Part shown: positions 1 to 8,357 of the stretch, piece after piece
Numbering within the stretch: position 1 is the first letter of the stretch
Layout: every line of letters begins with the position of its first letter
From: Bradyrhizobium oligotrophicum S58
Lineage (GTDB): Bacteria; Pseudomonadota; Alphaproteobacteria; Rhizobiales; Xanthobacteraceae
Assembly (NCBI RefSeq): GCF_000344805.1
Contig: NC_020453.1
Span: 1,922,001 to 1,986,000 of the forward strand
Length of the DNA stretch: 64,000 nucleotides
Direction of reading: 5' to 3'
The notes under the pieces: generated by a model
Database searches by the model: none
What the model was told of the DNA's origin: nothing
Seen by the model: only the letters and a program-made list of their open reading frames with translations
Made by a program: the position numbers and the translations under genes

Positions 1-899
1 ATACTGGTTATTAAATCGTCGGCTAGCTCGTTGCTTCCCCTTACGACAATATCAAATGCTAGCAGATCCTCGCTGGCGTCAGTAGTGCCGGAAGGTAAGC
101 GCTGTCTCAACCCATTTAGGGTATCCGGTAGTTGCTGATCGACTTGTTCCCGCGCATCTGGCTCGCAAAGCGCGTGAGAAAAATCGACCGAAAGTTCTAA
201 TGCGCGTTGGGTTTGTTCGCTAGTAAGCCGATCGCGCGAGGCATTTTGCTTGAATAGCCGCCACTTTGGGAATTGCCGAAGCGTGCGGTCGAATGCGCGT
301 GTAACGGAGAGGTAGCGCCCAGAAAGTAGTGGGGGCCACTCGTCGTTTGCTGTTGCTGCGTAATGTTCGAGCGTCTCTTGCTCATGCCCGAGTAGAAATA
401 GCACGTCCTGTGTGGGGCGGCCTGTAGGGATGCGATCGGAAAGCTTCTGTAGAAAGGAAATCACCCGCTTATCAATATTCGGAGAATGGCCAGCGTTGAC
501 CGCATGGGCGAGGTCTGCCGCAAGCTCCTTTAGCTGTTGGCGCAAGGCGCGCAATGCAGCTTTGATTGCTCGCTCGTCGAGATCGCTTTTGACCAGTCGA
601 GTGGGGAGACTGAGTTTGTCCCGTCGTATCAAAGGCTCTATCGCTGCGGGCCTCAAGGTCGGAACTACTGGAGGCGGCTCGGCAACTTCCCCTGCACCAA
701 ATCTGCGGCTCCACCAGCCCGCTCGACGCGGGACTGGCGGCGGAGCCTGACGACGTTGAAGCCCAAGGCGGGCTGCTTTGCTAACGACCGCATTACGTGT
801 GACGTTCCCAAGCTCTGCTGCGATCTGCGAAGTGGTCAGTCCTGCATGCCACATTTTCACAAGTTGCGCTTCGCGCTCGTCGGTCCACACTACTCCCAT
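1..899 (-). CDS. Protein with N-terminal GcrA-like HTH domain, C-terminus cut by window edge
   Basis: An open frame runs without a stop from an ATG at 899 leftwards to the window edge, giving at least 299 codons. A purine-rich RBS (GGGGGAG) lies about 10 nt upstream of the start. Residues 1-47 match the DNA-binding region of the alphaproteobacterial cell-cycle regulator GcrA: WTDER at 5-9, SQIAAELG at 24-31 and TRNAV at 34-38, then a K-x-x-RLGL end. Host GcrA (about 170 aa) binds near CcrM-methylated GANTC sites and engages sigma70. The part after residue 50 is basic and Pro-rich, then helical; I do not recognise it, and it makes the protein much longer than GcrA. It points away from the phage late operon and has lower GC. 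It may be a phage-borne regulator, or a small-terminase-like protein using the same HTH. Confidence 0.75.
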   Translation of the reverse strand, partial: MGVVWTDEREAQLVKMWHAGLTTSQIAAELGNVTRNAVVSKAARLGLQRRQAPPPVPRRAGWWSRRFGAGEVAEPPPVVPTLRPAAIEPLIRRDKLSLPTRLVKSDLDERAIKAALRALRQQLKELAADLAHAVNAGHSPNIDKRVISFLQKLSDRIPTGRPTQDVLFLLGHEQETLEHYAATANDEWPPLLSGRYLSVTRAFDRTLRQFPKWRLFKQNASRDRLTSEQTQRALELSVDFSHALCEPDAREQVDQQLPDTLNGLRQRLPSGTTDASEDLLAFDIVVRGSNELADDLITS

Positions 900-1264
900 T
901 CGCCTTTGCTCCCCCTTGAGATTCGCGTAAAAGGTGTGAGTGCGGTCCTCACTATCAATTCTAGATCTCGCAGAATCAACGCAAATGTCCTGAGGACGGG
1001 TCGCAAAAGACGCGGGACGCCAGTTGTTTACGCGCAGTCGATCATCAAGGTAAAATGGTATGCCTCGGGATTTGTCATCCCTCAAGGTTGCAATTGTCAG
1101 GTCATTCTAGGCACGGTGATAAGTTGATTGTCAAACTACAATACAAGAGATCGCTTTCCGAGCCCGCGCTGTAATCCGATCCATGAGCGTCTTTGAGTCT
1201 CGTGCGCCCAGATGGAGATCGGAACGATCTCTTTGCGAGCCGCCATGTCCCGTAGTTTCGGGGC
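900..1264. promoter_or_regulatory. Divergent intergenic region between gcrA-like gene and late operon
   Basis: No convincing gene is seen here. It holds three GANTC sites (920-924, 973-977, 1195-1199), the CcrM methylation sequence that GcrA-type regulators respond to. A plus-strand sigma70-like pair is possible: TTGTCA at 1094-1099 and GATAAG at 1118-1123, with an 18-bp spacer. A perfect 17-bp palindrome, GAGATCG-GAA-CGATCTC, lies at 1215-1231, 33 bp before the first late gene. The region plausibly drives the late operon and the gcrA-like gene in opposite directions. No terminase gene is present, which is unusual directly upstream of a gpW-portal module. Confidence 0.4.
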
Positions 1265-1471
1265 ATGGCAAAGAGCGTCGAAGAGCAGCTTGAAGAGACC
1301 CTAAACTCGATCAGCACGGTCGAGCAGAACGGTCAGCGCTACACGATCAAGGATCGTGAGCTCTGGCGCGCCGATCTGCGCCAGCTCGATCAACGCGCCC
1401 AGCGCCTCGAAAAGCAGGCCGCTCGGGCGAAGGCGGGCGGCATCAAGATTCAGCGGGTGGTCCCGCTGTGA
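1265..1471 (+). CDS. gpW-like head-tail joining protein
   Basis: A 68-residue protein, the same length as lambda gpW, lies directly upstream of the portal gene as gpW does. The central stretch (QNGQRYTIKDRELWRADL, about residues 21-38) resembles the gpW pattern of a QxxGxxYxFxD-like strand followed by helices. In lambda, gpW binds the portal after DNA packaging and forms the platform for tail attachment. The stop codon overlaps the portal ATG by one base, so translation is probably coupled. The C-terminus is basic. The function rests on size, position and weak motif similarity. Confidence 0.7.
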   Translation: MAKSVEEQLEETLNSISTVEQNGQRYTIKDRELWRADLRQLDQRAQRLEKQAARAKAGGIKIQRVVPL

Positions 1472-3090
1472 TGAAGCTTGCTGCCCCATCGTTTACCGAC
1501 CGCCTTCTGGCGAGCGTCGCACCGGCCTACGCCACGCGGCGCTACCAGACGCGGATCGCCTTGAATCTTGCAGGCCAGTACGCTGGTGCCAGGGGCAACC
1601 GGGCGGCCCTGAAGGCGTGGCGTCCACATGCCGGTTCGGCCGATGGCGACTCGATCGGCGACCTGCCGGCGCTGCGCAGCCGCTCGCGTGACCTGAACCG
1701 CAACAATCCTATTGCGACCGGCGCGCGCTCGACCTCGCGGGCGAACATCGTCGGCTCGGGCCTCCGCGCCCGGTCAAAGATCAACCACGATCTGCTCGGC
1801 ATCAGCCCGGAGGCGGCCGACAAGTGGGAGCGCTACACCGAGACGCTGTTCGACTTGTGGGCTCAATCGAAGCTCTGCGACATCTCGCTCGCTCAGAATT
1901 TCTATGAGCTTCAGGCGCTGGTCTTCAATACCGTGTTCGAGTCCGGCGACACGTTCGTCCTGCGTCGGACCCCGAAGCGCCCGAATGCGATCGTCCCGCT
2001 CGCGCTCAACGTGGTCGAGGCGGATCGCGTCGCGACCCCGACCGATAAGCAGGGCGACTATTACGTGCGTGACGGCGTCAAGATCGATGACGACGGCGCG
2101 CCGGTTGCCTACTACGTTCTCGACGACCATCCGGGCGACAACCCGAACTTCACCATCACTAACTATCGCGAGATTCCCGCCTTCGGCGCGAAGTCCGGCG
2201 AGCAGATGGTTTTGCACATCTTCGAGCGTCTGCGCCCCGGCCTGCATCGGGGCATTCCGCAGCTCGCGCCAGTGATCGAGCTTCTGAAGCAGCTCGACCG
2301 CTTCACCGATGCCGAGCTGATGAAGGCGGTCGTGTCGTCGTTCTTCACCGTCTTCCTGAAGACCGATGGGGACGACGGCCTGGCACCCGCCGTAGCGCCT
2401 GGGCAGCATCCGACCAGCGCCGACTTCTTCGGCCCCGGCGAGGTCACGATGGGACCGGGCACGGTCGTTGACATCGGGACCAACGAGAGCATCGAGACCG
2501 CGCAGCCGGCCAACACCGCGAACTTCGATCCGTTCTTCACGTCCGTCGTGCGCCAGATCGGCGTCGCGCTATCGATCCCGTTCGAAATGCTCATGCTGCA
2601 TTTCACGGCGAGCTACAGCGCTTCGCGTGCGGCCCTGGAGATGGCGGCCATGTTCTTCCGCGATCGCCGGACGTGGCTTGTCCGCAACTTCTGCGCCCCC
2701 GTTTACGAGTGGTTCATGACCGACGCGATCAACGCCGGTCTGATCACCGCGCCCGGCTTCTTCGAGGACCCGGTCAAGCGTGCCGCGTGGCTCGGGGCGC
2801 AGTGGATCGGTCCGGCACGGATCATCCTCGACCCGCTCAAGGAATGGAAGGCCGAGACGGAAGCCGTGAACCTGGGCGCTCGCACGATCGAGGCCGTGAT
2901 CATCGAGCGTGGTGGCGATGACTTTGAGCAAACGACGGCCCAACGCGCCAAAGAACACAAGGCGCGCGCCGCTGCGAAGCTCGAACCCGAGATCCTTGCG
3001 CCGTCCGGCATGGGCTCGCAAGTCAAGGAAGACGTGAGCGATCAGCCGGCCGACGAACCAAAGAAGGCGAAGAAGGCCGAGAAGAAATGA
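1471..3090 (+). CDS. Phage portal protein, lambda family
   Basis: A protein of about 539 residues, the usual length of lambda gpB-type portals (Phage_portal_2). Recognisable family features include the N-terminal RSRDLNRNNPIA-like segment (residues about 70-81), in which most portals of this family carry R(D/E)LxRNNP. A central part follows with FERLRPGLHRGIP (about 248-260), and a Lys/Ala-rich tail. The portal forms the dodecameric DNA channel at the capsid vertex. I chose the ATG at 1471, which overlaps the upstream stop; a GTG one codon earlier is possible. The stop overlaps the next start (ATGA at 3087), as expected for a head operon. Confidence 0.93.
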   Translation: MKLAAPSFTDRLLASVAPAYATRRYQTRIALNLAGQYAGARGNRAALKAWRPHAGSADGDSIGDLPALRSRSRDLNRNNPIATGARSTSRANIVGSGLRARSKINHDLLGISPEAADKWERYTETLFDLWAQSKLCDISLAQNFYELQALVFNTVFESGDTFVLRRTPKRPNAIVPLALNVVEADRVATPTDKQGDYYVRDGVKIDDDGAPVAYYVLDDHPGDNPNFTITNYREIPAFGAKSGEQMVLHIFERLRPGLHRGIPQLAPVIELLKQLDRFTDAELMKAVVSSFFTVFLKTDGDDGLAPAVAPGQHPTSADFFGPGEVTMGPGTVVDIGTNESIETAQPANTANFDPFFTSVVRQIGVALSIPFEMLMLHFTASYSASRAALEMAAMFFRDRRTWLVRNFCAPVYEWFMTDAINAGLITAPGFFEDPVKRAAWLGAQWIGPARIILDPLKEWKAETEAVNLGARTIEAVIIERGGDDFEQTTAQRAKEHKARAAAKLEPEILAPSGMGSQVKEDVSDQPADEPKKAKKAEKK

Positions 3091-4382
3091 CCATCAACGT
3101 CCGCAATCCGCTCATCTTCGACGCCGCGCTGACCGCCAATTGGGCTATCGACGAAGGCGCGCTGCGCCAGATGATGGATATCGCTGCGCGGGAAGATCGC
3201 CTCGATCCGCAGATGCTCGAAGCCTACCGCGCCCAAGAGCTGGCGCGGGCCGAGCGGGCCACGGTGCGTGACGGCGTCGCCATCGTCGACGTGACCGGCC
3301 CGCTGTTCAAGCGCGCGAACCTGATGACGACGTTCTGCGGCGCGACCGCATATGAGACCGTTCGGCGCGATCTTCAGACCGCGATGGACAACGCCTCGGT
3401 GCGCGCGATCCTGCTCAACATCCATTCGCCGGGCGGAGAGGCGGCGGGCGTTGCGGAGCTTGCCAGCGCGATTCACGACATCAGGGGCCGCAAGCCCATC
3501 GTGGCTTACGCGGGCGATCAGGCGGCCTCCGCAGCGCTTTGGACAGCCGTTGCGGCAGACGAGTTCTTCGTCGGGCCGACCGCGAGCGTCGGCTCGCTCG
3601 GTGTCGTGGCCGGCTATCGGGACACTTCCGGCCAGGATGCGGCGCGCGGCGTCAAGACCTACGAGTTCGTGTCGTCGCAGTCACCGTATAAGCGCGTCGA
3701 TCTCAACACCAAGGAAGGCCGCGATCGCGTCCAGGCGCGCGTGGACTCCATGGCTGCCGTGTTCGTCGAAACGGTCGCGAATTATCGCGGCAAGAGCGTC
3801 GATCACGTTCTCGAACATTTCGGGCAGGGCGACGTCCTGATCGGGCAGGCGGCGGTGGCTGCCGGGATGGCCGATGGCATCGCGACGTTCGAACAGGTTC
3901 TCGCGAGCCTGGCTCGCGGCGATAGCCCGAAGGCGACCTTCGGATTCAACCCGGCCGCCACCGGCCAAATGGAGAGTGAGACTATGGACAAGACCCCTGA
4001 GCAGTTGGCGGCCGAAGCTGAAGCCGCCGCGTCGGTTGCAACCCCGAAGGCCGTCGAGCCCGCGACCGTCGAGACTGTGGACCCTGCTGCAGAAGCTCGC
4101 TCTGCCGAGCGCAAGCGCGTGACCGACATCATGGCCCTCACGCTGCCCGGCTACGAGGCCGAAGCGCAGAAGGCTATCGAAACGGGCTCTTCGGCTCACG
4201 AGTTTTCAGCAATCATCGTGGCTGCTGAAAAGGCCAAGCGCACCACGCGCGCCGCTGCCATCAAGGAAGATACCAAGGCGAACGCGGACGTGTCGCCCGC
4301 CGGCGCCAGCGAGTCGGCGACGGGCGACGATGCCGCCGTCAATGCAATTCTCGCGTCCTTCAAGGCCGCGACCGCAAACTAA
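3087..4382 (+). CDS. S49/ClpP-like head maturation protease with C-terminal scaffold region
   Basis: A 431-residue protein resembling lambda gpC. Residues 60-270 form an SppA/S49 peptidase fold, with NIHSPGGEAAG at about 110-120. The probable catalytic Ser148 lies in DQAASAALW, and the probable catalytic Lys202 in SPYKRVD. It should cleave scaffold and portal tails during procapsid maturation. Residues after about 290 are Ala/Glu-rich and helical, typical of a scaffold, and contain an internal in-frame start (see nested entry). It overlaps the portal by 4 nt, and the decoration protein follows 12 nt later. Confidence 0.9.
   Translation: MTINVRNPLIFDAALTANWAIDEGALRQMMDIAAREDRLDPQMLEAYRAQELARAERATVRDGVAIVDVTGPLFKRANLMTTFCGATAYETVRRDLQTAMDNASVRAILLNIHSPGGEAAGVAELASAIHDIRGRKPIVAYAGDQAASAALWTAVAADEFFVGPTASVGSLGVVAGYRDTSGQDAARGVKTYEFVSSQSPYKRVDLNTKEGRDRVQARVDSMAAVFVETVANYRGKSVDHVLEHFGQGDVLIGQAAVAAGMADGIATFEQVLASLARGDSPKATFGFNPAATGQMESETMDKTPEQLAAEAEAAASVATPKAVEPATVETVDPAAEARSAERKRVTDIMALTLPGYEAEAQKAIETGSSAHEFSAIIVAAEKAKRTTRAAAIKEDTKANADVSPAGASESATGDDAAVNAILASFKAATAN
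3984..4382 (+). CDS. Nested scaffold protein (Nu3-like), internal start in the protease gene
   Basis: Within the protease frame, an ATG at 3984 is preceded by the purine-rich sequence GGAGAGTGAG (3971-3980), a plausible internal RBS. Initiation there gives a 132-residue protein rich in Ala, Glu and Lys, matching the lambda gpC/Nu3 arrangement. In lambda the scaffold is made from an internal start so that it exceeds protease in amount. Another in-frame ATG at 3969 is less well placed relative to a purine tract. This is inference from sequence arrangement. Confidence 0.5.
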   Translation: MDKTPEQLAAEAEAAASVATPKAVEPATVETVDPAAEARSAERKRVTDIMALTLPGYEAEAQKAIETGSSAHEFSAIIVAAEKAKRTTRAAAIKEDTKANADVSPAGASESATGDDAAVNAILASFKAATAN

Positions 4383-4394
4383 GGAGCCGCAATA

Positions 4395-4757
4395 GTGGCG
4401 AAGTATCAGGACGAAGGCACGTTCATCCAGAAGACCTGGGCGCTTGGTCACTGGCGTGCGCGCAAGGTCACCGTGAAGGCCGGGGCGGGCAAGCTCGATG
4501 AAGCCACCGTGCTCGGCAAGATCGATGCCGATGGCAAGTACATCAAGTCGCTGAAGGCCGCGACCGATGGCTCGCAGACGCCGGACGCGATCCTCGCGGC
4601 CGCCGTCGATGCGACCGGCGTTGACGTGGAAGCCATCGTGTTCATCGCCGGTGAGTTCGATCAGCAAGCCCTGATCCTTGGCGCCGGCCACACCCTCGGA
4701 TCGGTAGACGCGGTCTTCCGCACGAAGTCGATCTGGCTCGTAAAGCCGATGGGCTAA
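4395..4757 (+). CDS. Head decoration protein, lambda gpD family
   Basis: A 120-residue protein, the usual size for gpD/HDPD decoration proteins, encoded between protease/scaffold and major capsid as in lambda. The start is a GTG at 4395 with AAGGAG (4381-4386) right after the upstream stop. Family-like elements are a basic strand near residues 25-33, a D-G-(S/T)-Q-x-P-x-A-I-L segment at about 58-67 and a near-C-terminal hydrophobic strand. It is expected to bind as trimers on the expanded capsid and stabilise it. Confidence 0.8.
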   Translation: MAKYQDEGTFIQKTWALGHWRARKVTVKAGAGKLDEATVLGKIDADGKYIKSLKAATDGSQTPDAILAAAVDATGVDVEAIVFIAGEFDQQALILGAGHTLGSVDAVFRTKSIWLVKPMG

Positions 4758-4795
4758 CCGAAACAACCACGCACGATAGCAACGGAAGCCCCACT

Positions 4796-5854
4796 ATGGA
4801 CCTCTTTTCGACGACCGCCTTGAATCGCGTTGTGGAGGAGCTGCCGCTTTCGGCGTTCTTCTTTCTCAACACCTTCTTCACCACGACCGAGACCTCCGAC
4901 ACTGAGGATGTCAAGTTCGACAAGGTCAAGGGACGGCGTCTAATCACGCCGCTTGTCTCGCCGATCGTCGCAGGCAAGGTGATCCGCGAGCAGGGCTACA
5001 AGACCGCCTCGATCGCACCGGCATACGTCAAGGACAAGCGCGTGTTCGATCCGAACAAGCAGTTCAAGCGTCGCGCCGGTGAGAAGATCGGCGGCAGCCT
5101 GACGCCTGAGCAGCGGCTGCAAGCCTCGATCGCATTCGCGCTGTCGGAACAGCTCGATATGTGGACCCGTCGCCAGGAAGTCATGGCGGCCGAAGTTCTG
5201 CGGACCGGCAAGCTGATCCTCGAAGGCGACGAATATCCGCGGGAGGAGGTGGACTTCGGCCGCGCCGCCGGTGCCACCGTGGTCCTGACCGGCTCCGACA
5301 AGTGGAGCATCGGCGCGGTGAACCCGCTCGACGACATCGAGCAGTGGGGACAGGACATCTTCATCGAGTCCGGCCTGACTTGCCGTGACGTGGTCATGGC
5401 CTCCGATGTGTGGAAGGTCATTCGCGCGAAGATGGCCGGTCCGGACACCGACGCCGTGGCGAAGGCGATGCGTCTCCAGATCGACAACACCAAGGAAACG
5501 ATCTCGGCGGCGCGTGCCGAGCTGGGTCCGATCCTGATCACCCCGGGCATCCGTCTGGTTGCGGTGTTCGGCGACTACCGTCTGTGGGTCCATTCCGACA
5601 AGTACATCGACCCACTCGATGGCACCGAGAAGGATGTGCTCCCGGCTGGTGAGATCGTGATGGCCTCCCGTGAGATCGAGGGTGTCCGCCACTACGGTGC
5701 GATCCGCGATCTGAAGGCGGGCATGCAGCCGCGTGCGTTCTTCGTCAAGTCCTGGGAGGTGGAGGACCCGAGCGTCCGCTACATCTTGGGTCAGTCGGCT
5801 CCGCTGATCGCGCCCTATCGCGTGAACGGCACGCTCGGCGCGAAGGTTCTGTAA
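4796..5854 (+). CDS. Major capsid protein, phage capsid E family
   Basis: A 352-residue protein matching the E-type major capsid family in length and in several landmarks. These are the N-terminal LSAFFFLNTFF region (about residues 18-28), VKGRRLITPLVSP (about 45-57), and the C-terminal LGQSAPLIAPYRVN (about 330-343). Subunits form the icosahedral shell. The gene follows the decoration gene after 38 nt, and a small conserved head gene starts 4 nt after its stop. Codon use is as GC-rich as its neighbours. Confidence 0.95.
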   Translation: MDLFSTTALNRVVEELPLSAFFFLNTFFTTTETSDTEDVKFDKVKGRRLITPLVSPIVAGKVIREQGYKTASIAPAYVKDKRVFDPNKQFKRRAGEKIGGSLTPEQRLQASIAFALSEQLDMWTRRQEVMAAEVLRTGKLILEGDEYPREEVDFGRAAGATVVLTGSDKWSIGAVNPLDDIEQWGQDIFIESGLTCRDVVMASDVWKVIRAKMAGPDTDAVAKAMRLQIDNTKETISAARAELGPILITPGIRLVAVFGDYRLWVHSDKYIDPLDGTEKDVLPAGEIVMASREIEGVRHYGAIRDLKAGMQPRAFFVKSWEVEDPSVRYILGQSAPLIAPYRVNGTLGAKVL

Positions 5855-5857
5855 GCC

Positions 5858-6298
5858 ATGCCGCTGTACGAGGGGCTGGTGACGATCAAGCGCGGGGGGA
5901 CTTACCATCCCCCCGGGACGATCCACGACTTCACGGAGCTCGACGCGAAGGCCCTCGGCCCGTCCCGCGTCCGGCTTGCGAAGGACCAGACCGTCGCCGC
6001 CCCGGCGGTCGCCACAGATTTCGCTGGGGGCCTCCCCGGCCTCGAGACCGCCGGTGATGCCCCCGGCGACGCGCCGTCCGCTGCTGTTGCCCCTCCCACT
6101 CAACAGGCGGACGGCGCGAGCCATGGCGTGTCTGAGATTATGCACGCGCTCGATCTGCTCGACGAGAAGAAGGACTTTTGGAAGTCCGGTGCTCGCGCAG
6201 GCAAGCCAAAGCAGAAGGCGGTCGAGGAGATCGTCGGCTTTAGCATCTCGGAAGCGGATATTGACGCCGCGCTTGCGCTGCGCGACGCGGGCATCTGA
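5858..6298 (+). CDS. Small head-operon protein, unknown function
   Basis: A 146-residue protein between major capsid and head-tail joiner. The N-terminus has a short beta-rich stretch (GLVTIKRGGTYHPPG), and the middle is Ala/Pro-rich linker. The C-terminus (from about residue 88) is helical and charged, with DEKKDFWKSGARAGKPK, resembling FI-type head-completion or DNA-end-binding proteins found at this position. The stop overlaps the next ATG. By position it may help head completion, but I do not recognise the family firmly. Confidence 0.65.
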   Translation: MPLYEGLVTIKRGGTYHPPGTIHDFTELDAKALGPSRVRLAKDQTVAAPAVATDFAGGLPGLETAGDAPGDAPSAAVAPPTQQADGASHGVSEIMHALDLLDEKKDFWKSGARAGKPKQKAVEEIVGFSISEADIDAALALRDAGI

Positions 6299-6648
6299 TG
6301 TCTGTCGAGAGCGACGACGATCTGCTGATCTTCTTAGACCCCGACGAGTTCGGGGTCGAGGCGATGTATCTGGCGCGTGGCAGCGACGAAGCCCGCCCGG
6401 TTACTGGCATCTTCGATGACGAGGGCAGCAACTGGAACCCGAACCGCTGGAGCGGCACGGAGTTTCAGGCGCAGATGGGTGCAAGCATCACGTCAACCGG
6501 CCCGACCTTTCTTTGCCGCACGTCCGATCTGCTCAAAGGCGGCCGGAAGGGTGAGACCCTGACCATCAAGGGCCAGGAATACCGGATCGAGGACAAGCGG
6601 CCGGACGGCACCGGCATGTCCCTGCTTCTGCTGATGGCAAACGACTGA
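6298..6648 (+). CDS. Head-tail joining protein, gpFII-like
   Basis: A 116-residue protein, the size of lambda gpFII (Phage_attach family). It ends in a beta strand pattern with RPDGTGMSLLLL (about residues 101-112), which resembles the conserved C-terminal D-G-x-G-x-x-x-x-x-L of the family. gpFII attaches at the head connector and receives the tail. It overlaps the preceding gene by one base (TGATG), and the next gene starts one base after its stop, so it lies in a tightly coupled string. Confidence 0.75.
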   Translation: MSVESDDDLLIFLDPDEFGVEAMYLARGSDEARPVTGIFDDEGSNWNPNRWSGTEFQAQMGASITSTGPTFLCRTSDLLKGGRKGETLTIKGQEYRIEDKRPDGTGMSLLLLMAND

Positions 6649-6649
6649 A

Positions 6650-7177
6650 ATGGCGCATCCCCGGAAGCTCATTCGTGCGGCGTTCGTTGACCGGCTCAAG
6701 ACCGCGCTCGACGACGGCAGCTATAGGACGCGTGCGCAGGGGCGCGTCTACAAAAGCCGCCTTGCCCCGATCAGCGAAGAAGAGCTGAAAGAGGACGGGC
6801 CTGCAATCCTTGTCTACGCGCGGATGGAAGAGACCAGCAAGCCGCAGGACTACGGCGTCGAGGGCGACGCCACGCACGTCGAGCGCAATCTCACGCTGGT
6901 CACCGAAGCGATGCTGCTCGCCGGAAACGAGGTGGATGACGCGCTCGACGACATGGCTGAGGCGATGGAGGCGGCGATCGACGGCTTCATGATCCCAGGC
7001 TTCGAGTCGGCGCAAATCAGGCTCATGGAATCCGACATCGACGTGGTGACCGAGCAGGTGAAGCGTCCGGTCGGCGCGATCGGTCTGATCTGGAACATCA
7101 GGTATCGCACCAACTGGCGCGCTCGCGCGAGCGCCAGCGATCAGGACGCGATCGAAGCGTTCCTGCGCGGGGAGTGA
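6650..7177 (+). CDS. Tail terminator / minor tail protein (gpU-like)
   Basis: A 175-residue protein placed between the head-tail joiner and the baseplate spike, the usual site for a tail terminator that caps the tube and sets its end. The N-terminal pattern HPRKLIRAAFVDRLK and the C-terminal strand ending IRYRTNWRA resemble gpU-like terminators. The middle segment ERNLTLVTEAML is a typical strand in such proteins. The assignment rests mainly on position, size and weak pattern. The next ATG follows after one base. Confidence 0.65.
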   Translation: MAHPRKLIRAAFVDRLKTALDDGSYRTRAQGRVYKSRLAPISEEELKEDGPAILVYARMEETSKPQDYGVEGDATHVERNLTLVTEAMLLAGNEVDDALDDMAEAMEAAIDGFMIPGFESAQIRLMESDIDVVTEQVKRPVGAIGLIWNIRYRTNWRARASASDQDAIEAFLRGE

Positions 7178-7178
7178 C

Positions 7179-7889
7179 ATGGTCAAGTTCCTGCGCGATC
7201 CCGCATACACCGGCGGCGTCTCGGACCCGGAAGCGACGGACATCGACCGGCGCGCCCAGGATGTCGTCAAGTTCGGCCGGGTGAAGAAGGTTGATTACAA
7301 GCGCTCGCCGCCCGCATACCGCATCGAGTTCGGTGACGAGAACGACGAAGATAATTACATCCTGACCGATTGGCTCCCGGCCACCGGCGGCCGTGCCAAA
7401 GGCGACCGCGAGACGCATTATCTGGAAGAGGGCGAAAAGGTCGCTGTGCTCGCGGAGGGCGGCGAGCTTTCGACGGCCTACGTCATGCCCGCAGGCCAGT
7501 ACACAGAGCAGGAAGACGAGAAGGAAACGACCGATAAGGCGGGCGTCTGGAAAAAGGTCTTCAAGGATAACAAGGGCTCAATCTCGTACGACCGCGAGAA
7601 GGGCGAGTGGGTTATTGAGGGGATCGAGGACAAGGGCTCGATCACGATCAAAGGCTCGGGCTGCTCGATCGTGATGAAGGACGGCACGATCACGCTGAAG
7701 GCGAAGAACGTCGTAGTCGAGGCGGAAGAGAAGTTCGAGTCGACGACGAAACAGTCGCTGCACACCGCAAGCGCTTTCAAGACCATCGGCAAGACGTACC
7801 TGGGGCTCGAAGACAAGAACGACACGCCGCAGGACAAGGTCGTCACTGAAGCCGGACCGGCGAAGCAGACGTTCGCCAAGATCGGCTAA
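7179..7889 (+). CDS. Baseplate assembly / tail spike protein V
   Basis: A 236-residue protein of the gpV/gp45 type. An N-terminal OB-like domain (about 30-110, including FGRVKKVD and the TDWLPATGG segment) is followed by a repeating beta-strand tip (about 125-215) with KGSISYDREKG, KGSITIKGSG and ITLKAKNVVVEAEE. These look like the triple-stranded beta-helix of contractile-tail spikes. The trimeric spike caps the baseplate and pierces the host surface. It begins the P2-like tail module after a lambda-like head module. Confidence 0.85.
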   Translation: MVKFLRDPAYTGGVSDPEATDIDRRAQDVVKFGRVKKVDYKRSPPAYRIEFGDENDEDNYILTDWLPATGGRAKGDRETHYLEEGEKVAVLAEGGELSTAYVMPAGQYTEQEDEKETTDKAGVWKKVFKDNKGSISYDREKGEWVIEGIEDKGSITIKGSGCSIVMKDGTITLKAKNVVVEAEEKFESTTKQSLHTASAFKTIGKTYLGLEDKNDTPQDKVVTEAGPAKQTFAKIG

Positions 7890-7943
7890 GAGGGGACTGC
7901 AACGGACTGTCGAGTAGCGCGCCGACGCGTCACGGTGCGCTCT

Positions 7944-8357
7944 ATGGCGACGGTCAATCTCACCACGGGCGAGAAGTTGGAAGGCATCGACGATGTCTGG
8001 CAATCGATCGCGATTATTCTCGGGACGACCCTCGGGTCGCTCGTGATGGCCCGTGACTTTGGCTCGAAGATGCCGCGCCTTGTGGACCGCGCCGTGTCTC
8101 AGGTGACGGTGATCGAGTTCTATGCGGCCGTGCCGGAAGCGATCAATCGCATCAACCCCGAGGCGCTCATGGCTGAAGAGCCGCGCTTCCGCATCATCCA
8201 AATGGCGCTCTCTGACATGACGGACGAAGGCAACGCGACCTTCGACATCGACGGCATCTATTACCCGCGCGGTCATCTCGGCGACTACTCGGAAGCGCGG
8301 GATGCGCAGGGGCGCGTCGTGGTCTCGAACAACGTGATCGTTGGGAGTTACATCTGA
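7944..8357 (+). CDS. Baseplate wedge protein, gp25/GPW family
   Basis: About 137 residues, the normal size for gp25-like lysozyme-related baseplate proteins. The diagnostic block is present: IIL-GTTLGSLVMARDFGSKMPRLVD at about residues 24-49, corresponding to the family pattern of GTR-x-G-x-R-x-x-R-x-(D/E)-(F/Y)-G. I chose the ATG at 7944; a GTG three codons earlier is possible. The protein joins the sheath to the wedge in contractile tails. The stop overlaps the next ATG (TGATG). Confidence 0.87.
   Translation: MATVNLTTGEKLEGIDDVWQSIAIILGTTLGSLVMARDFGSKMPRLVDRAVSQVTVIEFYAAVPEAINRINPEALMAEEPRFRIIQMALSDMTDEGNATFDIDGIYYPRGHLGDYSEARDAQGRVVVSNNVIVGSYI

Noticed and set aside
412..1127. Two plus-strand frames of 112 and 196 codons
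   Set aside because: They are shadows of the minus-strand gcrA-like gene, which has a clear domain and an RBS.
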